DNA of 64,000 nt from contig NZ_QLLN01000002.1 of the NCBI RefSeq assembly GCF_003259375.1, forward strand, positions 310,001 to 374,000, written 5' to 3'. The notes under the pieces were generated by a model. It was not told the origin of the DNA and made no database searches. It saw only the letters and a program-made list of their open reading frames with translations. Source of the DNA: Arenibacter echinorum. Lineage in GTDB: Bacteria > Bacteroidota > Bacteroidia > Flavobacteriales > Flavobacteriaceae. The first letter of the stretch is position 1. Each line of letters begins with the position of its first letter. Of the stretch, positions 35,310 through 43,992 are shown piece by piece. The position numbers and the translations under genes are program-made.

Positions 35310-37123
35310 CTAAATTTCTGAATTTTGTATACTACTTCTACTTCTCCGTTAGCATTGGCTATCTCGTGACATGCACTACATTGAATTTTGGCATGCCTTC
35401 CTTCCAAAGGAAAATTGGTCAAGTCGTGATTGAACGTTTCCGGGAACCAACTGGAGGTGATATGGCAACGTTTACAATCAGTAACCCCGTCAATAGCAAA
35501 GGTGTCATCATGAATATTTTCATGACAGGTGGCGCAATTACTCTCTAAATTAGCGAATTTTTGACCCTTAATGGGTTCGTTCACAGTTAATTCGTTGAAA
35601 TGACATGCCCTGCACTCCACCTCGGTATGTTTACCGGTTAATGGCCAATCTGTTTTGTTATGATCAAAATTCACGGAACTCCATGTATCATTGGTATGAC
35701 AGCTAGTACAATCGTCGTTGGGATAGTATTTTTCACTTATGTATCCCTCATGGATGTCCTGATGGCAATCTACACAGTTGGCCCCCATATTTCGAAAAGT
35801 CCAGCGATCATCATCTTCGCTAACGTGACAACTAAAGCAAGGGGTCGCAATATGTGCCCCTTCCAAAGGAAATTCAGTTTCTTTATGCTGTTCCAAAGTA
35901 TATAGGCTATAATCAAAACCTTTTTCCAAGGAATGGCATTGAACACAATCCGGTGAGACGCCGTTCTCTTTAAATTCCCCCTTATGATAGTCGACATGAC
36001 AGTTGGTACATGCCGCAAAATCTATGGGAGCGGTGAACCTTTTTTTATGGCACTGTTTACAATCTACCTCTATATGTTTTCCTTCCAAAGGATAATCGGT
36101 TACACCATGGTCAAAGAAATCCATCGAACGAAGGGCTAAAAAGCTAGTCTCCCTATGACATTTTACACAGTCCGTTCCAAATTTACCGTCGTGCACGTCT
36201 TTATGACACTTTACACAACTATTCTCATTGATATTGTTCCTGTCCTGAAAAACTTGTAAGGGTTCACTGGTCTGGGCATGACAACTGAAGCAGTCCGTCT
36301 TTTGATGGCTACCTTTTAAGGTAAAATCGGTAAGATTATGATCAAATTGGTCCTGTCCCGAAAAGGTTGCAAAAGAGGTTTCAGTATGGCACTGGGCACA
36401 TTGACCGGGTATTTTGGCATCGTGGGGGTCTTCGTGACAAGAAATACAATCCTCAAATGGTATATCAGTAAATTCTTGAAATTCCTTGCCATTTTTGATG
36501 GTCATCTTATGACATTCAATACAATCTACCGTGGAATGTTCCCCACTTAACTGAAAATCGGCTTGGTCATGATCAAATTTGGGAGCCGGTTTAAAGGCTT
36601 CCATATCATGACAGTCCACACAGTTGCTTGCCAAAGTTTTTTGATGGTAATCATCATGACACGATAAGCAGGTCTCATCCAAACCCAAATACGTTTTTTC
36701 CCTTTGTTTAAGATCGTTATTGGCAATATTTTCAGATATGTGGCATTTCCTGCAATCGACCGTCTCATGGGCACCTGCCAATTCATATCCAGTACTTTCA
36801 TGATCAAAAGCGTCCTCATCGAGGTGAATCATATCGAATTTTCTTCCGTGATGTTCACTATGGCATTGAAAACAATCCTGTCTTATAACATCAGTCTGAC
36901 CATGCAGCCCTTGTTTTTTGTTGACCAAACTTTGAATTTCTTTATGGCATTCCAAGCATTTTTTGTCGGTAACCTTATTCCCCAAATCATGGCATTGGGT
37001 ACAATTGGACATGCCTTCCAGGTCCGCATGAGCCTTGGTCAGGTCACCAGGAGATATCTGGCCATATCCCATGTAGATGGTCAATAATAAAAGTAGGGCG
37101 GTATATTTGGAAATGGATTTCAA
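35285..37123 (-). CDS. 23-haem c-type cytochrome
   Basis: 612 residues. Signal peptide MKSISKYTALLLLLTIYMGYGQ. I count 23 CxxCH motifs, with repeated FDH-x2-T-x-F-x-L-x-G-x-H-x3-C-x2-CH blocks, spaced about 25 residues. The spacing is less regular than in the next gene. Likely periplasmic electron carrier, haem-loaded by CcsBA. It starts 5 nt after the Fe-S/FAD gene stop and overlaps the 25-haem gene by 25 nt. Confidence 0.92.
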   Translation of the reverse strand: MKSISKYTALLLLLTIYMGYGQISPGDLTKAHADLEGMSNCTQCHDLGNKVTDKKCLECHKEIQSLVNKKQGLHGQTDVIRQDCFQCHSEHHGRKFDMIHLDEDAFDHESTGYELAGAHETVDCRKCHISENIANNDLKQREKTYLGLDETCLSCHDDYHQKTLASNCVDCHDMEAFKPAPKFDHDQADFQLSGEHSTVDCIECHKMTIKNGKEFQEFTDIPFEDCISCHEDPHDAKIPGQCAQCHTETSFATFSGQDQFDHNLTDFTLKGSHQKTDCFSCHAQTSEPLQVFQDRNNINENSCVKCHKDVHDGKFGTDCVKCHRETSFLALRSMDFFDHGVTDYPLEGKHIEVDCKQCHKKRFTAPIDFAACTNCHVDYHKGEFKENGVSPDCVQCHSLEKGFDYSLYTLEQHKETEFPLEGAHIATPCFSCHVSEDDDRWTFRNMGANCVDCHQDIHEGYISEKYYPNDDCTSCHTNDTWSSVNFDHNKTDWPLTGKHTEVECRACHFNELTVNEPIKGQKFANLESNCATCHENIHDDTFAIDGVTDCKRCHITSSWFPETFNHDLTNFPLEGRHAKIQCSACHEIANANGEVEVVYKIQKFRCIDCHLQ

Positions 37124-37128
37124 ACCAT

Positions 37129-38472
37129 TTATTTATGTTTTTTCATTACGTGTCCAAAACGTTTGGATATTTCTACCCCGGCGTTCTGTAAAAAGCTTGT
37201 TGGCAATTCTCCCCCTGCAAAAATATACACCAAGTCATTCTCAATTTCGATTTCGATATCCTCATCCTCCATCTTCATCAAAACCGTATTATCGGCAATT
37301 GACACTAAGTTAGAATTAAATTCAACACGAATGGATTTATCGGACATTGACTGTTCAATTTTTTCCTTGTTCTTAGGTTTTAACCTAGAGAATTTATCTT
37401 TTCTATAGGAAAGGATTACTTCGTTGTCATCTTTCAAAAGCAATGCCGATTCAATTGCCGAGTCTCCCCCGCCTACAACGATTATTTTCTTGCCGGAAAT
37501 TTGTTCCGGCTCCAGCAAACGATAGGCCACTTTTTGCGAATCCTCACCTGGAACGCCCAACTTTCTTGGGGTACCTCGTCGACCAATGGACAAAAGCACT
37601 TGATTGCATAGGTATTCATCTCCAGTATTGGTCATTATCTTAAATACCTCATCATCAATGGGAACTATACTCTCTACTTTTATGTTTTCAATAATATTCA
37701 AATCGTGTTCGGAAATTACCTTTTTCCACAATTGTAATAATTCATCCTTAGAGGTATTGTACAATTTGGCTTTCCCATAAAGTGGCAAATCCATGGGAGC
37801 TGTCATTACGATTTTCGACCTTGGAAAAGTATAGACAGTTCCTCCCAAAGTATCCTGCTCAAGGGTCACAGAGCTAAGTTTATGCTCTTTAGCGGCAAGG
37901 GTGGCGGAAATACCCGCGGGACCAGCGCCTATAATTACCACATCCAATACATTTTCTTTGGACGGCTTTTTATTCTTGGCAATATTTTCCATGGCCTGTT
38001 GGCCTTGTTCCACACTGTTTTTTATAAGTCCCATACCTCCCAATTCTCCAGCAATGTACATGCCTTTGATATTGGTTTCATAGTCTTCGTTAACATGTGG
38101 CAGTTCCACTCCTCTTGATTCAGTACCTATACGTAAAGAAATTGCTTCAACTGGACAGGCATGAAAACAGGCTCCATGGCCTATGCAATTTGAGGTATTG
38201 ATTACTGTGGCAATACCATCAACAATCCCTAAGATATCTTTTTCCGGACAGGCAGTAATGCAGGCACCACTACCAATACAGGTGCCAAGGTCGATATGGG
38301 GATACAATGAAATTGGTTCATAAAGTCCCTCTTCCTTGGCCACTTGAACCTTTACCTCGGTTTTTGCAGATTTTACTTTTTTCTTCCTCAAATAGAAAAA
38401 AATAATGATGGTACATAGAAGAAATACGGTACCATAAACTAGCAGCTGTTCCAATAAAACTTCATCCATCAA
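37129..38472 (-). CDS. Membrane-anchored Fe-S/FAD oxidoreductase
   Basis: 447 residues. One N-terminal membrane helix (about 8-28) is followed by a positive patch, so the body is cytoplasmic. Two Fe-S motifs CIGSGACITACP (Cys65, 71, 75) and CIGHGACFHACP (Cys96, 102, 106) each lack the usual second cysteine (Ser68, His99). Then comes a thioredoxin-reductase-like domain with FAD loop VVIIGAGPAGISA (about 178) and NAD(P) loop IIVVGGGDSAIES (about 330). It has no CxxC disulfide centre. I infer NAD(P)H oxidation passing electrons to the adjacent cytochrome b. Confidence 0.85.
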   Translation of the reverse strand: MMDEVLLEQLLVYGTVFLLCTIIIFFYLRKKKVKSAKTEVKVQVAKEEGLYEPISLYPHIDLGTCIGSGACITACPEKDILGIVDGIATVINTSNCIGHGACFHACPVEAISLRIGTESRGVELPHVNEDYETNIKGMYIAGELGGMGLIKNSVEQGQQAMENIAKNKKPSKENVLDVVIIGAGPAGISATLAAKEHKLSSVTLEQDTLGGTVYTFPRSKIVMTAPMDLPLYGKAKLYNTSKDELLQLWKKVISEHDLNIIENIKVESIVPIDDEVFKIMTNTGDEYLCNQVLLSIGRRGTPRKLGVPGEDSQKVAYRLLEPEQISGKKIIVVGGGDSAIESALLLKDDNEVILSYRKDKFSRLKPKNKEKIEQSMSDKSIRVEFNSNLVSIADNTVLMKMEDEDIEIEIENDLVYIFAGGELPTSFLQNAGVEISKRFGHVMKKHK

Positions 38473-38538
38473 AATAATATTTATTATTAAAACAACTGAA
38501 AGCTGTTATTCCCTACCTATAATTGGAACTTTTTCAAT

Positions 38539-38569
38539 TAAAGTTACGCACGTGCAATTTTCATGACAA
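38539..38569 (-). promoter_or_regulatory. Candidate promoter within the redox group
   Basis: On the minus strand, TTG-N20-TAACTTTA precedes the Fe-S/FAD gene by about 75 nt. It would allow separate expression from the cytochrome b gene. Confidence 0.35.
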
Positions 38570-38614
38570 TAGGCTGTGAAATTTAATCCTTTTAATAGCT
38601 CCCGTTCCTAATTA

Positions 38615-39442
38615 TTAGAAAATCCATCTATAGCCAAAAGCCAAGGTTACAGCCACATGAATAACCACAATGACAAGCATTATTATAGCAAAGGGCATGT
38701 GCACTACATGCCAATATTTAAAAAGCTGTTGCATCCTTTCCAGTCGCTTTATCTTCTTGGAAAGAGATATTTCTTGTTTGACTATTTTCAAAATACCCTT
38801 GCGATCTTCCTTGGGCAAATCACCTCTATTGAGCACTTTTCTCAAATAGCCCATCTTCTTTCCGCTGTCCAAGGTGTTTTCCTCTTTCATCAAATCGGAA
38901 ATGATATCCAAGGTATTGGATTCCAAATGAAATTTCTGATGAATAACAACCGCAAGATCGGTCTGCATACTCTTAACCTCGTTCATTGTCAACTGCCTAC
39001 CTTCTATGGTCTTGGGAATCTGATTGTAAATAAATCTGCCTACAACACCGCTTAAAACAACGGCCACCATGCTCCAAAATGCCACGGAAACAATACCACC
39101 AAATTTAAAAGCGGTATGGAAAAGCACTAGGATAGGACCCAAAGTGCAAAGAAAAATATGAAATTCCAACAGGTACTTAAGACGAATATATTTGGCCAAA
39201 AAGTTATATCGCTTTCTAGCGATGTAAATTGACACTCCAAATACTATCAAAAATGTGCCAATTATTCCCAATCCTTGGCCGTAAATCCCGCTAGGTTTAA
39301 ACCAATTGTGTCTGGGGTGATAGAAACGTTCTTCCAAAGGCGTCCCATAGTAGGTATAACCTGTATAAAAAAGGTAAACAGTGACCAAAACGGTAATAGT
39401 CACCATTGTAAAAATATATACCGTATGTACTGATTTGTTCAC
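38615..39442 (-). CDS. Di-haem cytochrome b-like membrane protein
   Basis: 275 residues, five membrane helices. Helix three holds His95 and His109, and helix five holds His248 and His262. Both pairs are 14 residues apart, the spacing of bis-histidyl haems stacked across a membrane. Long charged loops (150-240) lie between them. No family is recognised beyond b-type cytochrome architecture. First gene of the leftward redox group; I see no clear promoter in front of it. Likely quinone- or flavoprotein-linked electron transfer to the periplasmic cytochromes. Confidence 0.75.
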   Translation of the reverse strand: MNKSVHTVYIFTMVTITVLVTVYLFYTGYTYYGTPLEERFYHPRHNWFKPSGIYGQGLGIIGTFLIVFGVSIYIARKRYNFLAKYIRLKYLLEFHIFLCTLGPILVLFHTAFKFGGIVSVAFWSMVAVVLSGVVGRFIYNQIPKTIEGRQLTMNEVKSMQTDLAVVIHQKFHLESNTLDIISDLMKEENTLDSGKKMGYLRKVLNRGDLPKEDRKGILKIVKQEISLSKKIKRLERMQQLFKYWHVVHMPFAIIMLVIVVIHVAVTLAFGYRWIF

Positions 39443-39716
39443 TCTTCAAAGCACCTTTTGTAAGTGATAGTGCTATTGATTAAAACGGGTTTTTTTAGGA
39501 ATTATTGGATTTAAGGTAAGTATGTATTTTTATCAATTGGAATTAGTACGGTATTGGACAAATAGGTGTACTCCTAAATTGTACCATATAACCATAAGTA
39601 TTACACTAAAACCATTCTTAGCCTCTCAGGGGGGTGATCTGCAGCAACAAGAAATTTGCTTTGAAGCTTAATAATGGAATTAAATTGCCAAAACCAATTG
39701 TACTAAACCTTTAGGT

Positions 39717-40286
39717 TTAGTTACCCATCCCTTTAAGGACCTCTATTATTTCCATTGGACCCATCCTTTCGGTATAATTGGCCTCAACATGTGCTGCTTC
39801 AATGATCTGGTTAGTATTGACTATGAATGTAGCCGGAACTGGTAAGGTTTTTAATCCCCCGCCGTTCACAAGGGTCAAATCCCGACGCTGGTGATAATCC
39901 TCCCCTGGATCAAACTGAAGGTTGTACGCTTTTATCACTTCCTGATCCGCATCGCTAAGCACCTCAAATTCGAGTTCATTTTTTTGAATAGCCGTTAGTG
40001 CATCATCCGTTTTTTGCGGACTAATAGCAATTAAAGAAGCACCTAAAGACTTTATTTGTGGCAAGTGATTCTGAATTTCCCGAAGATCCAAATTACAAAT
40101 TGGGCACCATTCTCCACGATAGAATTTTATGATCACAATTCCAGATTTTAAAGCATCGGATAGTGTTAATTTTTTTCCTAATGCATTGGGCAGACTAAAA
40201 TCTGGCGCCTTATCTCCTTCAGAAAGCCCTTTTACTCCAGAAGCATTGGCGATAACCAACTTTTGAAAATCCTTTAATTCACTCAT
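39717..40286 (-). CDS. Peroxiredoxin-like (AhpC/TSA) protein
   Basis: 189 residues, thioredoxin fold. The active segment is RGEWCPICNLDLREI (Cys61, Cys64), the C-x2-C form of peroxiredoxin-like proteins that lack a distant resolving Cys. It is expected to reduce peroxides in the cytoplasm. Intergenic sequence on both sides (about 275 and 83 nt) shows no other gene. Confidence 0.87.
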   Translation of the reverse strand: MSELKDFQKLVIANASGVKGLSEGDKAPDFSLPNALGKKLTLSDALKSGIVIIKFYRGEWCPICNLDLREIQNHLPQIKSLGASLIAISPQKTDDALTAIQKNELEFEVLSDADQEVIKAYNLQFDPGEDYHQRRDLTLVNGGGLKTLPVPATFIVNTNQIIEAAHVEANYTERMGPMEIIEVLKGMGN

Positions 40287-40369
40287 AAGAAACTATTTGA
40301 AGCTCGAAATTTTTAATAGCAAAATCTGCAGACAGCCAAAAATAGTCATTTCACAATAGATTGGGTAGG

Positions 40370-41323
40370 CTATTGATAGTTATAGACGTCCTTTAATTTC
40401 TGTACTTCCCCATTTTCATCCAAAATATCCAGATCATAGCGTATTTGGACACGTGTATTTAAGGGCGCATGGTAATAAATAATCCAAGCGTCTGCCTCGG
40501 TAACCCCAATACATCCATTGGAAGATGCCTTGCCCAGGGTTACTGGGTTAGTGGTGGGATGTATCATTTGCCCGTTACGAATGCCATTAATTTCTGTTTC
40601 TATCCATGGAATTGTGGGCATTATGGTCGTTTTTTTATCATCCCTTCTGGTCACATAAAATCGCTTGCCTGTTACAGGATTATAAAAACTGGGATTCCGC
40701 TCCAACCTTACAATCTTGCCTTTTCCTGTCTTGGTTCTTAGATCTGTTATTCGATCTCCCATGGCCAAATACCTTTTCCTATCTTGCCCAACCCTGATCG
40801 GAAAGGTATATAACAACAAGGAATCTTGATAAATGCGGAGCCTATATTCGGGAATATTTATATCTATCAATGTATTTTCCATATCCTTGATAAGTTGCTG
40901 CCCCACTTTGGTATCGGGAATCAACAAGGAATCATTGGCCCGAAGCACAATCATTTTCCGTTGATCATAAACAAAGGAATCCTTTGCCATTTGCCTGTAA
41001 TAATCCGTATTGGCCAGAGTATCCACTATCCAAGGATTCGCACGAACCAGCACATGTTCGGACAAAGCATAGGGCACTAAGGAATCATACTTCTTGGCCA
41101 TTGCATCCATAAAACTGAAATAATTAGCCACTGTAATGTCCTTGTCAATATAAGCCATTTGGGGCTTGGCTTTCTTAGGGACATTATTTTGCGGCACTAT
41201 TTTTTGCTGAACAGATGGAGGGTTTTGAGCAGATGGGTTTTTCGTGGAAATAGGTCGGTTAACATTACATGAAACTATCAAAAGAACTAATAGATGGAGA
41301 ATGATCACCTTAGATTTAATCAT
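40370..41323 (-). CDS. L,D-transpeptidase (YkuD) lipoprotein
   Basis: 317 residues from MIKSKVIILHLLVLLIVSC, a lipoprotein signal; an ATG at 41353 would precede the signal and the predicted transcription start, so I reject it. A Pro/Gln/Lys-rich linker precedes a region (about 160-290) with the YkuD catalytic motif, His in MIHPTTNPVTLG and Cys in SSNGCIGVT. It cross-links peptidoglycan or attaches proteins to it. Its promoter carries a TGA-N6-TCA site at the standard position. Confidence 0.88.
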   Translation of the reverse strand: MIKSKVIILHLLVLLIVSCNVNRPISTKNPSAQNPPSVQQKIVPQNNVPKKAKPQMAYIDKDITVANYFSFMDAMAKKYDSLVPYALSEHVLVRANPWIVDTLANTDYYRQMAKDSFVYDQRKMIVLRANDSLLIPDTKVGQQLIKDMENTLIDINIPEYRLRIYQDSLLLYTFPIRVGQDRKRYLAMGDRITDLRTKTGKGKIVRLERNPSFYNPVTGKRFYVTRRDDKKTTIMPTIPWIETEINGIRNGQMIHPTTNPVTLGKASSNGCIGVTEADAWIIYYHAPLNTRVQIRYDLDILDENGEVQKLKDVYNYQ

Positions 41324-41350
41324 ATTGGTAAAGTTTGGTATTATTATAAT

Positions 41351-41393
41351 CAAAACTAATACGCCTCAAGGGATTATAAAATGACAATGGTCA
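41351..41393 (-). promoter_or_regulatory. Crp/Fnr-type operator and -7 box of the L,D-transpeptidase gene
   Basis: Site TGACAATGGTCA (41382-41393) and perfect -7 TAGTTTTG (minus strand, 41358-41351). Centre-to-box distance 29.5 nt; predicted start 22 nt before the ATG. Confidence 0.75.
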
Positions 41394-41405
41394 CCACCCT
41401 ATTAT

Positions 41406-41428
41406 ATGACATTCCTCATTTTAAGCCC
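41406..41428. repeat. 23-bp direct repeat, copy 1
   Basis: ATGACATTCCTCATTTTAAG plus CCC, identical to 42347-42369. It contains the imperfect operator TGACATTCCTCA. Copy 1 has no -7 box at the standard distance. Confidence 0.8.
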
Positions 41429-41686
41429 ATATTTTTGGATTTTTATTATTTATTTGAACCGGTCAACCTAAAATAGGTTCAGTAAAAAATAGTGTAGCAA
41501 GACAAATAACGAAAGTTTGTTCTTATTCCATTTAAATAATCCCATAAGTAAGGGAAATGGTTGGTGGACTAAAACGAAATAATTAAATTAAAGTTTAAAT
41601 TTACAGATGACATATTTAATAGAAAGCACATATTCCTTTTTGTGTTTTTCAGGCGGTAACCCAAGCAACTTTTAAACTAGAAAAAA
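41429..41686. other. AT-rich intergenic region
   Basis: Between copy 1 of the direct repeat and the NTF2-like gene I see only AT-rich sequence, with no supported gene or complete promoter. Confidence 0.5.
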
Positions 41687-42142
41687 ATGAAAAAGAACTT
41701 CCTTTTAATCCTTTATACTTTTCTGGCCATGCAATTGTTATTCCCCCAGGGTAATAAGGGTAATACCGAACAAAGGCAAGGAATTTATACCTTGATAGAA
41801 GCCTATGCCCAGGCAAGGGAAAAGAAAGATACCTTATTGCTCAAAGATATTTTAACGACAGATGTAGATCAACTGGTTTCATCAGGGATTTGGAGAACGG
41901 GTAAAAATGAATCCATGAAAGGGATGCTCCAGAGCTCGGCTGGCAACCCAGGAACGCGAACCCTCAAAATTGAAAAAATACGCTTTCTTAGTTCGGAGAG
42001 CGCAATAGCAGATGCCAAATATCAAATACAGAATCCCGATGGTTCCCTTAGGAATATGTGGAGCACTTTTATTGTAGTTTTCGAGGAAAATAGGTGGAAA
42101 ATTTCTGCTATAAGAAATATGTTGCCCGCAGCGCCACAATAA
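41687..42142 (+). CDS. Secreted NTF2/SnoaL-like (DUF4440-type) protein
   Basis: 151 residues. Signal peptide MKKNFLLILYTFLAMQLLFPQ. The remainder fits the SgcJ/DUF4440 cone fold: IYTLIEAYAQAREKKDTLLLKDILTTDV at the start, and WSTFIVVFEENRWKISAIRNM at the end. Function unknown. It lies inside a 940-bp segment flanked by two identical 23-bp repeats, with a broken HTH gene on the other strand next to it. Confidence 0.8.
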   Translation: MKKNFLLILYTFLAMQLLFPQGNKGNTEQRQGIYTLIEAYAQAREKKDTLLLKDILTTDVDQLVSSGIWRTGKNESMKGMLQSSAGNPGTRTLKIEKIRFLSSESAIADAKYQIQNPDGSLRNMWSTFIVVFEENRWKISAIRNMLPAAPQ

Positions 42143-42213
42143 GCTTTCACCATGGCAATTAAGAAAAATCTATAATTAAATTACCAAAATCGATTCTGAT
42201 ATCCAATTGATCA

Positions 42214-42360
42214 TCATTCAGGACTAAATCCCAAAATGTCGCCGGGCTGACAATCCAAAACCTCGCATATGGAGTTAAGCGTACTGAAGCGAACAGCTTT
42301 TGCTTTCCCATTTTTAAGAATGGAAAGACATCTGTCACAACAACACATGACATTCCTCAT
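42214..42360 (-). pseudogene. Remnant of a YozG-like (XRE) helix-turn-helix regulator
   Basis: A 48-codon frame. Its last 38 residues, starting LSILKNGKAKAVRFSTLN and continuing through CEVLDCQPGDIL, match the C-terminal half of small Cro/C1-type regulators that normally have about 70 residues. The first helix and recognition-helix start are missing and are replaced by MRNVMCCCDRC. The beginning overlaps copy 2 of the 23-bp repeat and the mlaE promoter. I infer a gene truncated by rearrangement. Confidence 0.7.
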
Positions 42361-42369
42361 TTTAAGCCC
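42347..42369. repeat. 23-bp direct repeat, copy 2
   Basis: Identical to copy 1 at 41406-41428. This copy lies in front of mlaE, where its TGACATTCCTCA core occupies the operator position. Confidence 0.8.
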
Positions 42370-42390
42370 CCACCTTTCAAGTTATCTTTG
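42348..42390 (+). promoter_or_regulatory. Crp/Fnr-like operator and -7 box of mlaEFD
   Basis: Imperfect site TGACATTCCTCA (42348-42359) and perfect -7 TATCTTTG (42383-42390), distance 29.5 nt. Predicted start about 26 nt before the ATG. Confidence 0.6.
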
Positions 42391-42421
42391 ATGAAATAGA
42401 CCCTTACAAAGGGATTTGGGT

Positions 42422-43204
42422 ATGGGCAAAACAGCTACATTATTTAAAGGGGCGAAAAAGTTTTTCATAGAGATAGGGGATCTCTCCTACTTTGGTGCCC
42501 GATTTTTTAAGGAGGTCTTTAAACCTCCTTTCGAGTTTAAGGAACTAATGCGCCAATGCTATCAAATGGGAAATAGGTCCCTAATGCTGGTTACGGTAAC
42601 AGGCTTTATCATTGGGCTGGTACTTACCTTGCAATCCAGACCCACCCTGATTCAGTTTGGAGCAGTTTCCTGGATGCCGAATATGGTAGGAATCTCCATA
42701 GTACGGGAAATAGGACCTGTAATTACCGCCCTTATCTGTGCTGGCAGAATTGCATCAGGGATAGGAGCCGAATTAGGTTCCATGCGGGTTACGGAACAAA
42801 TTGATGCCATGGAAGTCTCGGGGACCAACCCTTTTAAGTATTTGGTAATAACAAGGATAATGGCCACCACTTTAATGCTCCCTATTTTAGTGATATACGG
42901 GGATTTGGTAGCCCTTTACGGATCGGCACTGGTAGAAAATTTAAAAGGAGATGTTTCCTTTCAACTCTATTTTAATACGGTTTTTGATGCTCTGTCCTTT
43001 AGTGACCTGGTACCGGCCACTATAAAATCGTTCTTTTTTGGCTTTGCAATAGGATTGGTAGGCTGTTATAAAGGCTATTATTCCAAGAAGGGAACCGCAG
43101 GTGTAGGGGTAGCGGCCAATACCGCTGTAGTAATGGCATCATTACTTTTGTTTGTGGTAGATTTTATTGCTGTATTTATTTCAGATATTTTTTATGAGCT
43201 TTAA
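42422..43204 (+). CDS. mlaE: MlaE-type ABC transporter permease
   Basis: 260 residues from ATG 42422; a TTG six nt earlier is less likely. About five or six membrane helices, with the MlaE motifs MVGISIVREIGPVITALICAGRIASGIGAELGSM (conserved arginines and ELG) and KSFFFGFAIGLVGCYKGY. It forms the inner-membrane channel of a phospholipid trafficking system that keeps the outer membrane asymmetric. First of mlaE-mlaF-mlaD; the next gene begins 1 nt after its stop. Confidence 0.92.
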   Translation: MGKTATLFKGAKKFFIEIGDLSYFGARFFKEVFKPPFEFKELMRQCYQMGNRSLMLVTVTGFIIGLVLTLQSRPTLIQFGAVSWMPNMVGISIVREIGPVITALICAGRIASGIGAELGSMRVTEQIDAMEVSGTNPFKYLVITRIMATTLMLPILVIYGDLVALYGSALVENLKGDVSFQLYFNTVFDALSFSDLVPATIKSFFFGFAIGLVGCYKGYYSKKGTAGVGVAANTAVVMASLLLFVVDFIAVFISDIFYEL

Positions 43205-43205
43205 T

Positions 43206-43988
43206 ATGACAGAACCGGACCAAATAACAACTTCAAACGAATCTGCCCAAGGAGGGAAGGCAGTTATAGAGATCAAGGACCTTTATAAAAGTTTTGGGGA
43301 CAACCACGTCCTGAACGGATTTAATATGACCCTAATGGAAGGAGAAAACCTAGTGGTCATGGGGAAATCGGGCTCTGGGAAATCGGTAATGATCAAATGC
43401 CTGGTTGGCCTGGTAAAACCCGATAGCGGAACGGTAAAAGTATTGGGCGAGGAAATAAACAAACTGGACCAACAGACATTGGACGAATTGCGATCGGATA
43501 TTGGATTTCTTTTTCAAGGAAGTGCGCTATACGATTCCATGACGGTGCGTGAAAATTTGGAATTTCCCATGCGTAGGCACAAGGAAAAATTGGGAGTGGT
43601 TTCGGATACAGAACCGCTGGTTCGTGAAGCGTTGGAAAATGTTGGCTTGGCCCATACTATGGATTTAATGCCGGTGGAATTATCGGGAGGAATGAAAAGA
43701 AGAATAGCCTTGGCACGTACACTGATCCTAAAACCAAAGGTAATCCTATATGATGAGCCTACAAGTGGCTTAGACCCCATTACCTCCAAGGAGATTATAG
43801 AATTAATGCGCTCCATTCAAAAGAAATACGGCACTTCCTCCCTAATAATTACCCATGATGTGGATTGCGCCAGAGTAATATCGGAGCGGATGATCCTCTT
43901 GGTAGATGGTATTAACTATGCAGAAGGCACCTATTCCCAATTATCACAATCTACCGATCCAAAAGTGGATGCGTTTTTTAAAAAATAA
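43206..43988 (+). CDS. mlaF: MlaF-type ABC transporter ATPase
   Basis: 260 residues from ATG 43206 (an ATG at 43194 is an alternative overlapping mlaE). Walker A GKSGSGKSV, signature LSGGMKRR, Walker B VILYDEPTSGLDP and switch ITHDVD are all present. It powers the Mla permease. Normal length for the family. Confidence 0.95.
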   Translation: MTEPDQITTSNESAQGGKAVIEIKDLYKSFGDNHVLNGFNMTLMEGENLVVMGKSGSGKSVMIKCLVGLVKPDSGTVKVLGEEINKLDQQTLDELRSDIGFLFQGSALYDSMTVRENLEFPMRRHKEKLGVVSDTEPLVREALENVGLAHTMDLMPVELSGGMKRRIALARTLILKPKVILYDEPTSGLDPITSKEIIELMRSIQKKYGTSSLIITHDVDCARVISERMILLVDGINYAEGTYSQLSQSTDPKVDAFFKK

Positions 43989-43992
43989 GAAC

